DNA of 64,000 bases from a virus, in the IMG/VR virus record IMGVR_UViG_3300027668_000008, positions 62,001 to 126,000 of that record. The stretch is one strand, 5' to 3'. The translations under genes were made by a program, and so were the position numbers. Below, piece by piece: positions 31,650 to 40,646 of the stretch. Under the pieces are notes generated by a model. That model made no database searches and was not told the DNA's origin. It saw nothing but the letters and a program-made list of their open reading frames with translations. Numbering within the stretch: position 1 is the stretch's first letter; each line of letters opens with the position of its first letter.

Positions 31650-32157
31650 TAAGGAACTCACCTACGTCTAAATCATAGTACATACTATTAACTTTGTGGA
31701 CGCCTAGTTTGTATAAAACAAAACTTGATACACTGGAACCACGTCCTAATCCCATTACTGTATTGTTTTTTCTCATAGTTTCAACAAAATACTTTAAAAA
31801 TCTTAATAAGTTTAGTAAATTACGTTCTTGAAACATTAGTAGTTCTGTACCAACTCTTTGTAGTTCAGCATCATTATCACACTGTACTAATAACCATTCA
31901 CATATATCGAACTCTGCATATTCTTTTGGCATATTCCAAATGCTTTGATTCTCTTTATCAAAATCTTCTATAGATATCTTAGGAGGTTCAATGCTATGTA
32001 ATCGCGGACCTTCACTATAAAGTTTATCCGCACTATTATTATAAGTATCCGGATCAGTTACATTGAACTTGCCAATGTCTAGTTTAGGATTCTTATATAA
32101 TGCTTCAAATAACTCTAATTCGTTATGGTAAACAATACCGTATTCGTCTGTGTGCAT
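31645..32157 (-). CDS. protein with DnaE (DNA polymerase III alpha)-like GRGS segment (170 aa)
   Basis: The C-terminal 35 residues read VMGLGRGSSVSSFVLYKLG and then YYDLDVGEFLR. Cellular DnaE has GRGSAAGSLVAY...L.FERFL at its polymerase palm, so the similarity is specific. The catalytic Asp triad and the rest of the polymerase are absent, so it is not a polymerase. ATG at 32155-32157 is preferred because GGAAAG precedes it and the TATAAT box would make the upstream ATG leaderless. A decoy or clamp-binding role is speculative. Confidence 0.55.
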   Translation of the reverse strand: MHTDEYGIVYHNELELFEALYKNPKLDIGKFNVTDPDTYNNSADKLYSEGPRLHSIEPPKISIEDFDKENQSIWNMPKEYAEFDICEWLLVQCDNDAELQRVGTELLMFQERNLLNLLRFLKYFVETMRKNNTVMGLGRGSSVSSFVLYKLGVHKVNSMYYDLDVGEFLR

Positions 32158-32180
32158 ACTTCTTTCCATGTAATACTAGT

Positions 32181-32210
32181 ATTATACAGTATTTAGGTAC
32201 TACTTGTCAA
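32181..32210 (-). promoter_or_regulatory. sigma70-type promoter (TTGACA-18-TATAAT)
   Basis: ACTTGACA, 18 bases and a perfect TATAAT on the minus strand. The spacer contains CTAAATACT, so late-type recognition is also conceivable. Confidence 0.6.
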
Positions 32211-32442
32211 GTATATTTTGTTTATCTTTTGCTTCTTGTTTTTCGGCTTGTAATTGGGTCTGTCTGTTCCAACGCCTAGATTGTTCTTCATTTGCTTCAG
32301 CCAACATAACGTTTAACTGCAATATTGCTTGTGTATTGCCAATACTCATAAAGAACTTCATACGACTGTGCAGTTGACTCACACGTTCAACTAAATCGTC
32401 TTCTTTTAATTTAGATAGGTCATCACCTCTAGGATCAAACAT
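32200..32442 (-). CDS. conserved small helical phage protein (80 aa)
   Basis: Starts MFDPRGDDLSKL and is helical throughout, with a Glu/Gln/Lys-rich coiled end. I recall similar proteins in cyanophage genomes without function. It overlaps the upstream RpiB-like gene by eight bases. Confidence 0.55.
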   Translation of the reverse strand: MFDPRGDDLSKLKEDDLVERVSQLHSRMKFFMSIGNTQAILQLNVMLAEANEEQSRRWNRQTQLQAEKQEAKDKQNILDK

Positions 32443-32896
32443 TTCGTAGTTTTCCTATTCTTTTTTCGTGTCTACCGCCTTCAAATTTTGTTGTAAAGAA
32501 TGCTTTAATCATGTCTTTAACATCTGTAATTTTAACAAAATCTGAACCTAAACACAATACATTTATATCATTGTGCTCACGAGCCATTTGGACTTCTCTA
32601 ATATTTCTACAGTTAGCCGCTCTAATGTGCGGATATCTGTTTGCGGCAATAGTTACACCAAATCCTGAACCACAAATTATGATTCCATGGGATTGGTATT
32701 CTAAGTTATTTGCAACTTCATGTACTATATCGGGATAATCTACAGACTTGTCATCATATGCTCCAACATCTGCTAATACACTAATGTTGAATAATGTAAC
32801 TTCTTCTTCTTTGTTTGGTGCTACATATTGATATATGAAGTTTTTAAGTTTTACACCTCTGTGGTCACTTCCCATTGATAAACTAACATCTTGCAT
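32435..32896 (-). CDS. rpiB: ribose-5-phosphate isomerase B (RpiB/LacAB family, 153 aa)
   Basis: The N-terminus has SMGSDHRGVKLKNF, the phosphate-site start of RpiB (GSDHAG). The centre has HGIIICGSGFGVTIAANRYP followed by HIRAANC, with the catalytic Cys in CGSG, and DINVLCLGSDF follows. The length is typical. It would convert ribulose-5-phosphate to ribose-5-phosphate, the substrate of the PRPP synthetase encoded 3 kb upstream in the same orientation. Confidence 0.87.
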   Translation of the reverse strand: MQDVSLSMGSDHRGVKLKNFIYQYVAPNKEEEVTLFNISVLADVGAYDDKSVDYPDIVHEVANNLEYQSHGIIICGSGFGVTIAANRYPHIRAANCRNIREVQMAREHNDINVLCLGSDFVKITDVKDMIKAFFTTKFEGGRHEKRIGKLRNV

Positions 32897-32913
32897 AATA
32901 GTATTTACTCCTT

Positions 32914-34152
32914 TTAAAAGTAACGTTGTATTCCACCTTCTCTGACTGTATCTAGTGTTAAGCAGTGTAAACCGCCGTCCCAGAAGTTTCTGTGTCTAAA
33001 ACGACAGTAGATTGGTTCTATATTGTGTTGTTTTAACTTGTCATGTACTTGTTTTTGATAATTCATTGATAATATAGTGTTTTGATTAACACTTAACATA
33101 TTAACTTCAAATTGTGTTTCTTCTGAATATCCAGTCCAAGTACTTAACCATTGTTCAATAAAACTTGTATATCCTGGATTATCTTTAGCATCGGGCGTCC
33201 ACCATTTTCCATCAGTTATGTGCTTTTGTTGTTGCCAACTGCCATACTCTGAATCCATAGTTTTCTCTTTACCTGTACCAATTTGTAAAACTTCCCAACC
33301 CGGTAATGTTTCTTTAAAATCATCTTTGTTTAAATACGAAGCGGCAATAACAAGACCAGGCTTTGGTAAATTAAACGTTGCATCACTATGTCCGCCATTG
33401 GCAGTATTAGTACGTTTAAACTCTGGATACAATTCCACCATAGCGTCATCTAAATTTTCAACATCTTTTGTGTCGATAATTAAAGTGTCGCCTACTCGTG
33501 TTACTGTTGGTGCCCAGAACCCCCAAGTATAACTCATTGCTTTAATGTATTCAGGATCATTAGTAAATGTACCTTCTGGTATACTTGGATCAAACCATTC
33601 TGCTTTATATGTTGTATCGTATTCAACATAAGACTTTCTAGGTATTAATGGTCCTCTAAATTTTCTTTTCTTTGGATCAACTGTTAATCTCAAATCTAAG
33701 CAATCTGGATTAATAAAGTTTTGCCCACTTGTTGTCATAAACTTATGAAACTCTGGATACTGTTGTGTTAACAATATCTTTTTACCCATTGTTATAAGAT
33801 AATCTCTAGGCATTAATGCAGGTTTAGGAATTCCGTTAAATGCAGACTTCGTATCTTCGTAGTATTCCATAATATTGTCATACCCAACACCATGTGTGCT
33901 AGTGTCTGCCAATGTTGCGGCTTGTGTTAAATTAGGGTGTAAACGAACAACGTCAACTCCAAGGTCTTCTAACGTCTTTTGGATATTGTCTAAATCTTCA
34001 TGTGTTTCGTATAATAGTTTTTGCAGTAAATCTCTTAACTTGTGATCTTTAATGTCTTCAAAAAACTCTGGCTTATACACGTTACCAAGTACTACTTGTT
34101 TTAATGGATCCCATCCATTGTATGCATTTGCTTCGTTAATTCTATATGTCAT
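32914..34152 (-). CDS. amidinotransferase (glycine amidinotransferase-like, 412 aa)
   Basis: Pentein-fold signatures are present: PRD at 115-117, a His-containing GGHSDATF at 253-260 and the nucleophile GGLHCLTLDTVREGG with Cys397. This order matches glycine/inosamine amidinotransferases rather than arginine deiminase. It would move an amidino group from arginine to an amine acceptor, releasing ornithine. The acceptor is unknown. It is adjacent to a GNAT-like protein. Confidence 0.82.
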   Translation of the reverse strand: MTYRINEANAYNGWDPLKQVVLGNVYKPEFFEDIKDHKLRDLLQKLLYETHEDLDNIQKTLEDLGVDVVRLHPNLTQAATLADTSTHGVGYDNIMEYYEDTKSAFNGIPKPALMPRDYLITMGKKILLTQQYPEFHKFMTTSGQNFINPDCLDLRLTVDPKKRKFRGPLIPRKSYVEYDTTYKAEWFDPSIPEGTFTNDPEYIKAMSYTWGFWAPTVTRVGDTLIIDTKDVENLDDAMVELYPEFKRTNTANGGHSDATFNLPKPGLVIAASYLNKDDFKETLPGWEVLQIGTGKEKTMDSEYGSWQQQKHITDGKWWTPDAKDNPGYTSFIEQWLSTWTGYSEETQFEVNMLSVNQNTILSMNYQKQVHDKLKQHNIEPIYCRFRHRNFWDGGLHCLTLDTVREGGIQRYF

Positions 34153-34153
34153 T

Positions 34154-34576
34154 TTATAAAGGTCCTAATACCTCAAATCCTTCTATTTGTTTCTTATACG
34201 AATGTGCTTCACCTAGGTACATATACTTAAAACCTAAATCTCTGTATATTGCACATTCACTTCTTAAACTCTTTAAGCCTAAAAATAGTTTAGGATTTTT
34301 ATAATCCCAAGCAAACTGTAGTGCTTCTACATTTTCTTTATCTTGTCTGATAATAATACTAAATGCTACTAACTTGTCGTTATCATAATAGCCTATAACA
34401 TCATTGTTAGTATAATCACTTTCGAAGATAGGCATAACACTTTTAAACTTCTTGTACCTACAGTACTTTTTGTAGATTTCGTTTAATTCTGGTATATTAA
34501 CTGATTTGAGAATTTTGTAGTTGTCCATTGGACTATAATTACACTTGGATAAATCAACACGGGCATATACTGACAT
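34154..34576 (-). CDS. GNAT/ATE-like acyl- or aminoacyl-transferase candidate (140 aa)
   Basis: The second half has DKLVAFSIII, LQFAWDYKNPKLFLGLKSLR and YRDLGFKYMYLGEA, which resemble the GNAT-fold core of arginyl-transferase and related proteins. The acetyl-CoA loop is not obvious. It abuts the amidinotransferase start by two bases and has a late promoter. The function is tentative. Confidence 0.5.
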   Translation of the reverse strand: MSVYARVDLSKCNYSPMDNYKILKSVNIPELNEIYKKYCRYKKFKSVMPIFESDYTNNDVIGYYDNDKLVAFSIIIRQDKENVEALQFAWDYKNPKLFLGLKSLRSECAIYRDLGFKYMYLGEAHSYKKQIEGFEVLGPL

Positions 34577-34602
34577 AGTTACTACTCCTGATTATTAAGT
34601 AG

Positions 34603-34610
34603 TATTTATG
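34603..34610 (-). promoter_or_regulatory. T4-late-like promoter (CATAAATA)
   Basis: CCATAAATACTAC on the minus strand lies about 27 bases before the 34576 start, followed by AGGAG. It overlaps the end of the upstream gene. Confidence 0.52.
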
Positions 34611-35088
34611 GTTTTTCCGTTCTCCAAGAGACCACATCATCATAGTTCTCTTTTGACCAGTTATCGTAATATCCTTGTTTATCAAGGTGTTTACTTGCAT
34701 TATTTAATTTGCTTAATCTTTGTACTAGTATTAATATCGCTTTACCGAAGTTCATGTGTACTCCGTTAACAATTTCTTCATCTAACGGGTGATCTTCTAG
34801 TGCTACAACATCTTTCTTCATAGCAATTAAATTAAACTGCTTTACTAATAAAGATAATTCGCTTGGTGTGAATGTGTTTGTGTCTGCATACAATACAACA
34901 ACTTCGTACTTGTCGTCCCATTCTATTAAGTCAATTAATGTAGAAGCAGTCGTAACCGCATCTACTTTAGTATACTGGATTTTATCTACTGCCATAGCCT
35001 GTTTAGCAAATGGGCAAGGCACTGTGCCTATTGTTTCGTTATGCACAGAAACAAAATTTAAAATCCATGTTTTAATTTCTTCAATCAC
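34606..35088 (-). CDS. conserved hypothetical protein (160 aa)
   Basis: Contains NETIGTVPCPFAKQA near residue 20 and a Rossmann-like strand (YEVVVLYADT) near residue 63. The N-P-CPFA pattern recalls DUF1415-type proteins, but I am not sure. It overlaps the MazG gene by four bases, suggesting co-expression with nucleotide-pool genes. Confidence 0.5.
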   Translation of the reverse strand: MIEEIKTWILNFVSVHNETIGTVPCPFAKQAMAVDKIQYTKVDAVTTASTLIDLIEWDDKYEVVVLYADTNTFTPSELSLLVKQFNLIAMKKDVVALEDHPLDEEIVNGVHMNFGKAILILVQRLSKLNNASKHLDKQGYYDNWSKENYDDVVSWRTEKP

Positions 35089-35492
35089 AAATCGCCGTCT
35101 TGCCTATTCTCTGAATAGTGAACATCGAATTCACCGCCTGGATAACGTGCTTTAAGTTTGTTTACATTTTCTGCAACTACTTCATTAGGGTCAATACCCA
35201 ATGCCCTGCAACTATTAATCCAATACCAAATAATATCACCAAGTTCTCGTTTAGCATGAAAGATAGTTTCATTATCCAACGGTTTACCTTGAAATATACA
35301 TTTTTTAACAATTTCTGCAAACTCTCCTCCTTCGCTCGCCATTCCAATCGAGCCTGTTAATAGTAATGCCATGTTAACACCACTGTCTTTTTCTAGTTTC
35401 TCTAACTGTGAAGTTAGTCCACCAGTTTCGTTACTTTGTAAAGAAGTTACCTTCTCTACGAATTCTTGATATTTATTTAGGTCTACCTGCAT
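35085..35492 (-). CDS. mazG: MazG-like nucleoside triphosphate pyrophosphohydrolase (135 aa)
   Basis: The MazG metal-binding pattern is present: EGGEFAEIVKK at about residue 52 (ExxE) and KRELGDIIWYW at about residue 80 (ExxD). The length fits a single-domain phage MazG. Known members hydrolyse (d)NTPs or alarmones and may delay host starvation responses. It overlaps prs upstream by 20 bases. Confidence 0.87.
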   Translation of the reverse strand: MQVDLNKYQEFVEKVTSLQSNETGGLTSQLEKLEKDSGVNMALLLTGSIGMASEGGEFAEIVKKCIFQGKPLDNETIFHAKRELGDIIWYWINSCRALGIDPNEVVAENVNKLKARYPGGEFDVHYSENRQDGDL

Positions 35493-36459
35493 TAACTACT
35501 CCGTTTTTTAGTGTGGTATTGAACAATGAAGAAACACTTTCTTCATTTGTTATTCTTCTGATTGCTTCGCCGAACAAAGCACCCGTTGATAATTGAATTG
35601 TTTTCTTACACTCGTCGGGGCAACGCCACTCGATTGAATCTGTAATTACTAAACTGTCTAAACAACTGTTTTCTACTTTTTTACAAGCGTCATGTGTTAA
35701 TACACCGTGTGTTATGTATGCTCTAACAGATAATGCTCCTTGATCCATAATTACTTGTGCGGCATTACATAATGTTCCACCGCTATCAATAATGTCATCT
35801 ACTAATATTGCGTGTTTGCCTTCTACATCTCCTATTAGTCCCATTACTTCGCTTTCGCCTGCTTTGGGTCTACGTTTGTCTACAATAGCAATATCACCAT
35901 TAAACATTTCTGCAAATTTTCTAGCTCGTACTGTACCACCAGCATCCGGTGAAACAAATACAGTTTCAATAAATGTGTTGTCGTACATACCAAGTCTACG
36001 TTTGATATCTTTTGCAAATACAATACGACTTGTTAAGTCATCTACAGGAATATCAAAAAATCCTTGTATCTGTCCTGCGTGTAAGTCCATTGTAAGAACT
36101 CTGTCTGCACCTGATTCTGTAATTAAGTTTGCTACTAGTTTTGCCGTGATAGGAGTACGTGAAGCACTCTTACGGTCTTGTCTGGCATAGCCAAAGTAAG
36201 GAATAACTGCGGTAATACGTTTAGCACTACTACGTTTTGCGGCATCAATCATAACCATTAATTCCATAAGGTTATCATTAACTGGTGAACTTGTAGATTG
36301 GATAATAAAGACGTCTTCTCCTCTGAGATTTTCTAAAAACTCAACACTACATTCGCCGTCAGCGAATTTAGATATTTTAGAGGGAACAATGTTAGTGAAG
36401 CAATGTTCAGCAACTGCGTTAGCGAGTTCCTGATTGCTATTTCCTGCGATGATTTTCAT
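35473..36459 (-). CDS. prs: ribose-phosphate pyrophosphokinase (PRPP synthetase, 328 aa)
   Basis: A full-length enzyme. It has KFADGE near residue 32, FGYARQDRKSASRTP at about 109-123, the metal-binding VLTMDLHAGQIQGFF at about 140-154 and the PRPP loop VDDIIDSGGTL at about 222-232. It makes PRPP from ribose-5-phosphate and ATP. It is in one orientation with MazG and RpiB, so the phage could drive pentose phosphates into nucleotides and NAD. It has its own sigma70 promoter. Confidence 0.95.
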   Translation of the reverse strand: MKIIAGNSNQELANAVAEHCFTNIVPSKISKFADGECSVEFLENLRGEDVFIIQSTSSPVNDNLMELMVMIDAAKRSSAKRITAVIPYFGYARQDRKSASRTPITAKLVANLITESGADRVLTMDLHAGQIQGFFDIPVDDLTSRIVFAKDIKRRLGMYDNTFIETVFVSPDAGGTVRARKFAEMFNGDIAIVDKRRPKAGESEVMGLIGDVEGKHAILVDDIIDSGGTLCNAAQVIMDQGALSVRAYITHGVLTHDACKKVENSCLDSLVITDSIEWRCPDECKKTIQLSTGALFGEAIRRITNEESVSSLFNTTLKNGVVNAGRPK

Positions 36460-36487
36460 TGAAACTCCGTTGGTATATTATATTCTA

Positions 36488-36516
36488 ATTATAATACAAA
36501 CGTAGAGTGAAGTCAA
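36488..36516 (-). promoter_or_regulatory. sigma70-type promoter (TTGACT-17-TATAAT)
   Basis: ACTTGACT, 17 bases and a perfect TATAAT, about 29 bases before prs. A CGGAG ribosome site follows. Confidence 0.68.
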
Positions 36517-36534
36517 GTAAATTCTAAAAAAGAA

Positions 36535-37266
36535 TTACCAAGATAATGCTGTTCTTGTCCAAATTGCAGTACTGCCGTCGTAGTCTGCTATACATACATA
36601 TAGGTAACTGGCATCGTATGCCACCATGCCTGCAGTATGTCCTGCTACGCCAACATTTGTTGCTGGTGTTAATGCAACTACACCTTTTGCAACCTGTGGG
36701 CCACTCAATAATTGAACTGTAATAGTTGAACCATTGTCATCTGAAGAAAAACGTAACAAGTGATTACCTGTTGCACTGAATGTGACTACGTTTGAGGCGT
36801 ATCCTTGTAAAGCGTCTGTTCCATGTGATACAGTCGCTGGTAAAGTTAAAGTATGTGCAACACTTGAGATGTTAATCATAACATCTACTTCGGCATATTT
36901 GCCTGTTGCGGGCCAGTTACTAAAACCTTGTGTTACACTACCACTAGTTGTAAGTGTTTGGTAACCACCGCTTTGATAGTTAACAGTAAAAGTCCCTGTT
37001 ACAGTACCAATTGCGTTTTTAGTTCTAACTGCTCTGTTTAACTCAACGTTATATATAGTGTTTCCACCCATATCATTATCAAGTGATGTACCTGTTAATG
37101 CGGATTTTAAAACTACTTTTGTTTGTAAGTCTTCAATCTCAGTTTTAGCATAACCTAGGTTAGTCTTTACGTTAGTAAAGTTGTCTCTAAATCCTTGTGA
37201 ACTGTTATCCTGTCCTGCGACTGGAAACGTACCGTCTATATTTGTTGTATTAATCGAACTAGCCAT
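36535..37266 (-). CDS. fibre/adhesin-type structural protein (243 aa)
   Basis: Starts MASSINTTNIDGTFPVAG with NSSQGFRDNFTNVKTNL, an N-terminal motif of marine phage fibre-like proteins from memory. A short coiled coil follows and then a Ser/Thr/Gly-rich beta region. The C-terminus (VAYDASYLYVCIADYDGSTA, then IWTRTALSW) matches the C-terminus of the 40647-41345 protein. A late promoter precedes it. Host recognition or decoration is inferred. Confidence 0.68.
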   Translation of the reverse strand: MASSINTTNIDGTFPVAGQDNSSQGFRDNFTNVKTNLGYAKTEIEDLQTKVVLKSALTGTSLDNDMGGNTIYNVELNRAVRTKNAIGTVTGTFTVNYQSGGYQTLTTSGSVTQGFSNWPATGKYAEVDVMINISSVAHTLTLPATVSHGTDALQGYASNVVTFSATGNHLLRFSSDDNGSTITVQLLSGPQVAKGVVALTPATNVGVAGHTAGMVAYDASYLYVCIADYDGSTAIWTRTALSW

Positions 37267-37306
37267 ATTTTTTTAACTCCAGTATTACTTTATGTTGTAA
37301 TATATT

Positions 37307-37314
37307 TATTTATC
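37307..37314 (-). promoter_or_regulatory. T4-late-like promoter (GATAAATA)
   Basis: GATAAATAAATATATT on the minus strand gives two overlapping candidate octamers, followed by a GGAG site before 37266. Confidence 0.52.
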
Positions 37315-37320
37315 ATTTAT

Positions 37321-39639
37321 TTAAGGTAAGTCTATTATCTGAACTCTTGGGAATTTAATATAATGATTACCTTCGGTAATATCTGTGCGTCTTACGTCGA
37401 TATTAGGGAAAAATCTTGTATTTGTACTATCTACACTAGTTGTAGTCGAATCAAACGTTGTTTCTCCACCTACTAACCATGCTGTTGGACTACTAGTTTT
37501 ATCGTAGTTTTTACTAAAGTATTGGTCAACTACATATCTATCTACTGTAAAATCAATCTTGTTTAAGTCAACACCATCGTTAATACTTAGGTAATAAAGA
37601 ATACGTTTACCTGCACCTGGTTTCAAATATGCAATAACACACGCACTAGTGAATCCTAAAATGGTTCCATCATCTTGTACACTAGTCATCCAACGTGGAA
37701 GTGTTCTACTATCCTGGATACCTAGTTTATCTTCAACACGTTTTTTCATACGACTTAAACTTGCTGGATATAAAATTTTGTTATTGTTTGCACTTGCTCT
37801 TAATGTAGAGTTTTCAATGTGTGCAGACTCATCAGCAGTAATAGGGTTATTAATACTTGAGTATTTAATTTCTAAGTTACTAGTTGTTAACGTTGTTCCT
37901 GCTGGAGCGTCGAATTTGTCTAGTACTTCAACATACACAACATCATATATATGATTGTTATCGTTGTCAGTTGCTTTTGCAGTTTTAAAGTCACCAAAAC
38001 GTAAATTTATGTTATGATGGTTTCTATAAACACTTTCAAAGTACTTGCTCAATGTGTTTGCTGGTAGTCCTGGTAAAAACAACATTCTTGGGTATGCTTG
38101 TCTACCAAAGTAAATGTCTCTTGCTCTGTATAAATCTTCGTCTGGGATATCCTGTCTATTATAGATAACATTTTCCCATATGTTTCTATCAGTTTGTGTA
38201 GGCAATAAGTCGATATATAAGTCTTCATAAGGAGCACTATACTCGTTCTTAACTACAACACTAAATGTTCTAGTATTGTACAATGTACCTGTATTATCTC
38301 TTGCCTTAATTGTAAAATTATATGTTCCATCAACTGTAGTTGTTGCTGAACTAGTTACCACATCTAATTTTGTTGTTCCTGAGTCCATTTGGAATGTTTT
38401 AAAACTTGCTCTGCCTTCTAATTCTCCAGTGGAGTTTAGTAGTAGTCCTTGTGGCAGTTTACTACCTGCTTGTAGTTCGTATATAAGTTTTGTATTGTTC
38501 TTACTACTTGCATTTACATACAATGTACTAACTGCACCGGCTTGTAATATGCCTAAATTTTTAACAGTATTCCAAGTAATATCTAAATCTTTATTAGTTA
38601 TTAATTGCATTGTAAACGTATGTGTATCACTAAAGTTAGCCGCATCGCTTGTTCTTGCCGCTTTAACTGTAAATGAATAATCTTGTATAACTTTGTTTAA
38701 GTATGGAAGTTTACCATGTATCCAACCTGTTCCAGAATCAATAGTTAATCCCGATGGTGTTGCTCCACTTTCAATACTGTATGTAATATCGGCGCCACTG
38801 TAGTCAATAGCATCTACTTTAAAACTAAACATATTGTCGTGCAAGAATGTTCCAATTTTAGTTGCACTGTGTCTAATAATTGGACCATATGCACTACTTG
38901 TATCTGATTGGATTAAGTTGTCATCTTTATCAGCAGTAATTGTGTTACTATCTGCTTTTAAATCAAATGCACCATATACATATATACTAAATTCCTTAAC
39001 GATAAATGCTTTACCGTCACTTGCTCTAACAACAAAGTGATGTCTTTTACTGTAACTACCAACACCTGTACCAAAGTCGAATATAACTGTATCAAATGCT
39101 GAAGTATCAAAACTTCCTGCTTCACTTGATCCGTCTACTAACTGTGGTTGAATAAATCCGTTAACATAACCATCGGTTGTCAACTTTGTTCCAACAGGCA
39201 ATGTACCACTTAACAATTCGTATGTTAGTGTATCTTCACTATCGCTGTCATTTACTATAATCTTTTTATTAATATACTGGAAATCTATAAAGTCACCTAA
39301 ATCTGATGCACTTTCCCATACTGGAACGTCTTGTCCTGTAACGATTAATTGGAATGTTTTGTCGTTAACAATACCGGTTGAATCTTTTGCTCTAATAGTG
39401 AACTTGCTGGCAACATCTCTGCTTACTTCCACAGGTACGCCTTGGATAACCTTTCTAGGGTTACCAAATAATGTACCATTACTTGCTAGTTCGATACCGT
39501 CAGGTAATGTTCCAGAAACAACTGAATACGCAATAACACCCGAAGACGGGTCTCTTGCGTCTAAAGAGAATCTGTAGAATTGACCTTCTTGTATTACGCC
39601 TAGGTTACTTGTGGTTGTGTACCAAACTGGTGCCGCCAT
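37321..39639 (-). CDS. tail-fibre/baseplate-type protein with putative Ig-like repeats (772 aa)
   Basis: At least four repeats of about 110-120 residues share a pattern: an LG(V/D/T/I)-type start, a Y-S/E-(V/L)-x-S-G-T-LP-x-G core and a G-x-(L/I)-x-G end. Examples are YSVVSGTLPDGIEL, YELLSGTLPVGTKL, YSIESGATPSGLTI and YELQAGSKLPQGLLL. This is the He_PIG/cadherin-like Ig family. The C-terminal 300 residues are unique (RDIYFGRQAYPRMLFLPGLP). A perfect late promoter precedes it. It is probably a long fibre or baseplate spike. Confidence 0.72.
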   Translation of the reverse strand: MAAPVWYTTTSNLGVIQEGQFYRFSLDARDPSSGVIAYSVVSGTLPDGIELASNGTLFGNPRKVIQGVPVEVSRDVASKFTIRAKDSTGIVNDKTFQLIVTGQDVPVWESASDLGDFIDFQYINKKIIVNDSDSEDTLTYELLSGTLPVGTKLTTDGYVNGFIQPQLVDGSSEAGSFDTSAFDTVIFDFGTGVGSYSKRHHFVVRASDGKAFIVKEFSIYVYGAFDLKADSNTITADKDDNLIQSDTSSAYGPIIRHSATKIGTFLHDNMFSFKVDAIDYSGADITYSIESGATPSGLTIDSGTGWIHGKLPYLNKVIQDYSFTVKAARTSDAANFSDTHTFTMQLITNKDLDITWNTVKNLGILQAGAVSTLYVNASSKNNTKLIYELQAGSKLPQGLLLNSTGELEGRASFKTFQMDSGTTKLDVVTSSATTTVDGTYNFTIKARDNTGTLYNTRTFSVVVKNEYSAPYEDLYIDLLPTQTDRNIWENVIYNRQDIPDEDLYRARDIYFGRQAYPRMLFLPGLPANTLSKYFESVYRNHHNINLRFGDFKTAKATDNDNNHIYDVVYVEVLDKFDAPAGTTLTTSNLEIKYSSINNPITADESAHIENSTLRASANNNKILYPASLSRMKKRVEDKLGIQDSRTLPRWMTSVQDDGTILGFTSACVIAYLKPGAGKRILYYLSINDGVDLNKIDFTVDRYVVDQYFSKNYDKTSSPTAWLVGGETTFDSTTTSVDSTNTRFFPNIDVRRTDITEGNHYIKFPRVQIIDLP

Positions 39640-39663
39640 TAAATTATCCTTTAATTACACTAG

Positions 39664-39671
39664 TATTTATA
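39664..39671 (-). promoter_or_regulatory. T4-late promoter, perfect TATAAATA
   Basis: TATATAAATACTAGTG on the minus strand lies about 25 bases before the 39639 start. An AAAGGA ribosome site follows. Confidence 0.65.
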
Positions 39672-39673
39672 TA

Positions 39674-40633
39674 CTATAGTGCCGCTATTCTCGTCTGAAA
39701 ATCAGCGAAGTCTGTACTTGCCGCGACAGTTGATTTTAACGTTGCTAAAGTAATTGTGATATCAGTTACTAATGCTACTGTACCGTTTTCGTCTTTAAAT
39801 GTAATTGTTCTATCAGCAGTTGGGTCTGTAACTGTTAATGTTGTTTCAAAATCATCAGCAGTTGCACCTTCAAATGTTAACTGGTTCTGTACTATAACAT
39901 CAGTTGTTTCTAATGTAGTAGTTGTACCTTGTACAACTAAATTACCCGCTACGTTTAAGTTTTGAACGTTTGTGGCACCTGTTGCAGTTATGTTAACACT
40001 AGTTGTGTCAGTGTTATTAATGTCTGCTGTCATTGTACTTGTCATAACACCAGTAAATGTACCACTAATACTACCACTAGCATCTACGTTTACTACGTTA
40101 AGAGCTCCCCAACGATTAGTTCCTCCGCCAAGGTTTTGTGTAGTACTTACTGGTAAAAAGTCTGTGCTTGATTTTGCATTAAATGTAATAGTGTTTGATG
40201 CACTGGCACCAAGTGTTGTATTACCTACTACAAAACTACCAGCAGTCATTGTTCCGGAACTCGTAATATCACCTGTTACGTCAAGTGCTACTGTTGGAGC
40301 ATTATTTTTAATACCAACAAAACCATTGCTTCCTTTAACATATAAAACGTTACTTGCTAAGTCTGTGTTAATAGTAAAGTTATAATTACCGTTGTTTGGA
40401 TTAATAATTGTATCGCCGGTTACTTTAAAAGCACCTGAATCTGCAGGATTCATGATAACATCAGTTGTTCCTGCGATACTGTCAGCAGTAATATTTAAAT
40501 TACTATTAACTGCATCATATGTCCACACATCGTCGAAGTTTAAATTGATTTTTTCAAATGCCGCACGAAGTAAGTCGCCTGTACCGTCGTCTGCGTTTGT
40601 ACCAATGTTAATTACTCTTTTAGTTCCAGCCAT
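39674..40633 (-). CDS. fibre-type structural protein (319 aa)
   Basis: The N-terminus VINIGTNADDGTGDLLRAAF followed by EKINLNFDDV matches the N-terminus of the next upstream gene. The body is Thr/Asn/Ser-rich with short repeating strands (VTGDITSSGTM, VAGNLVVQGTT), as in trimeric fibre stalks. The C-terminal 20 residues are helical. It is probably a tail fibre with a shared attachment domain. Confidence 0.68.
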   Translation of the reverse strand: MAGTKRVINIGTNADDGTGDLLRAAFEKINLNFDDVWTYDAVNSNLNITADSIAGTTDVIMNPADSGAFKVTGDTIINPNNGNYNFTINTDLASNVLYVKGSNGFVGIKNNAPTVALDVTGDITSSGTMTAGSFVVGNTTLGASASNTITFNAKSSTDFLPVSTTQNLGGGTNRWGALNVVNVDASGSISGTFTGVMTSTMTADINNTDTTSVNITATGATNVQNLNVAGNLVVQGTTTTLETTDVIVQNQLTFEGATADDFETTLTVTDPTADRTITFKDENGTVALVTDITITLATLKSTVAASTDFADFQTRIAAL

Positions 40634-40646
40634 AATCTATCTCCTA

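Noticed and set aside
31645-32157. A functional DNA polymerase III alpha subunit
   Set aside because: The protein is 170 residues and lacks the catalytic Asp residues and remaining domains.
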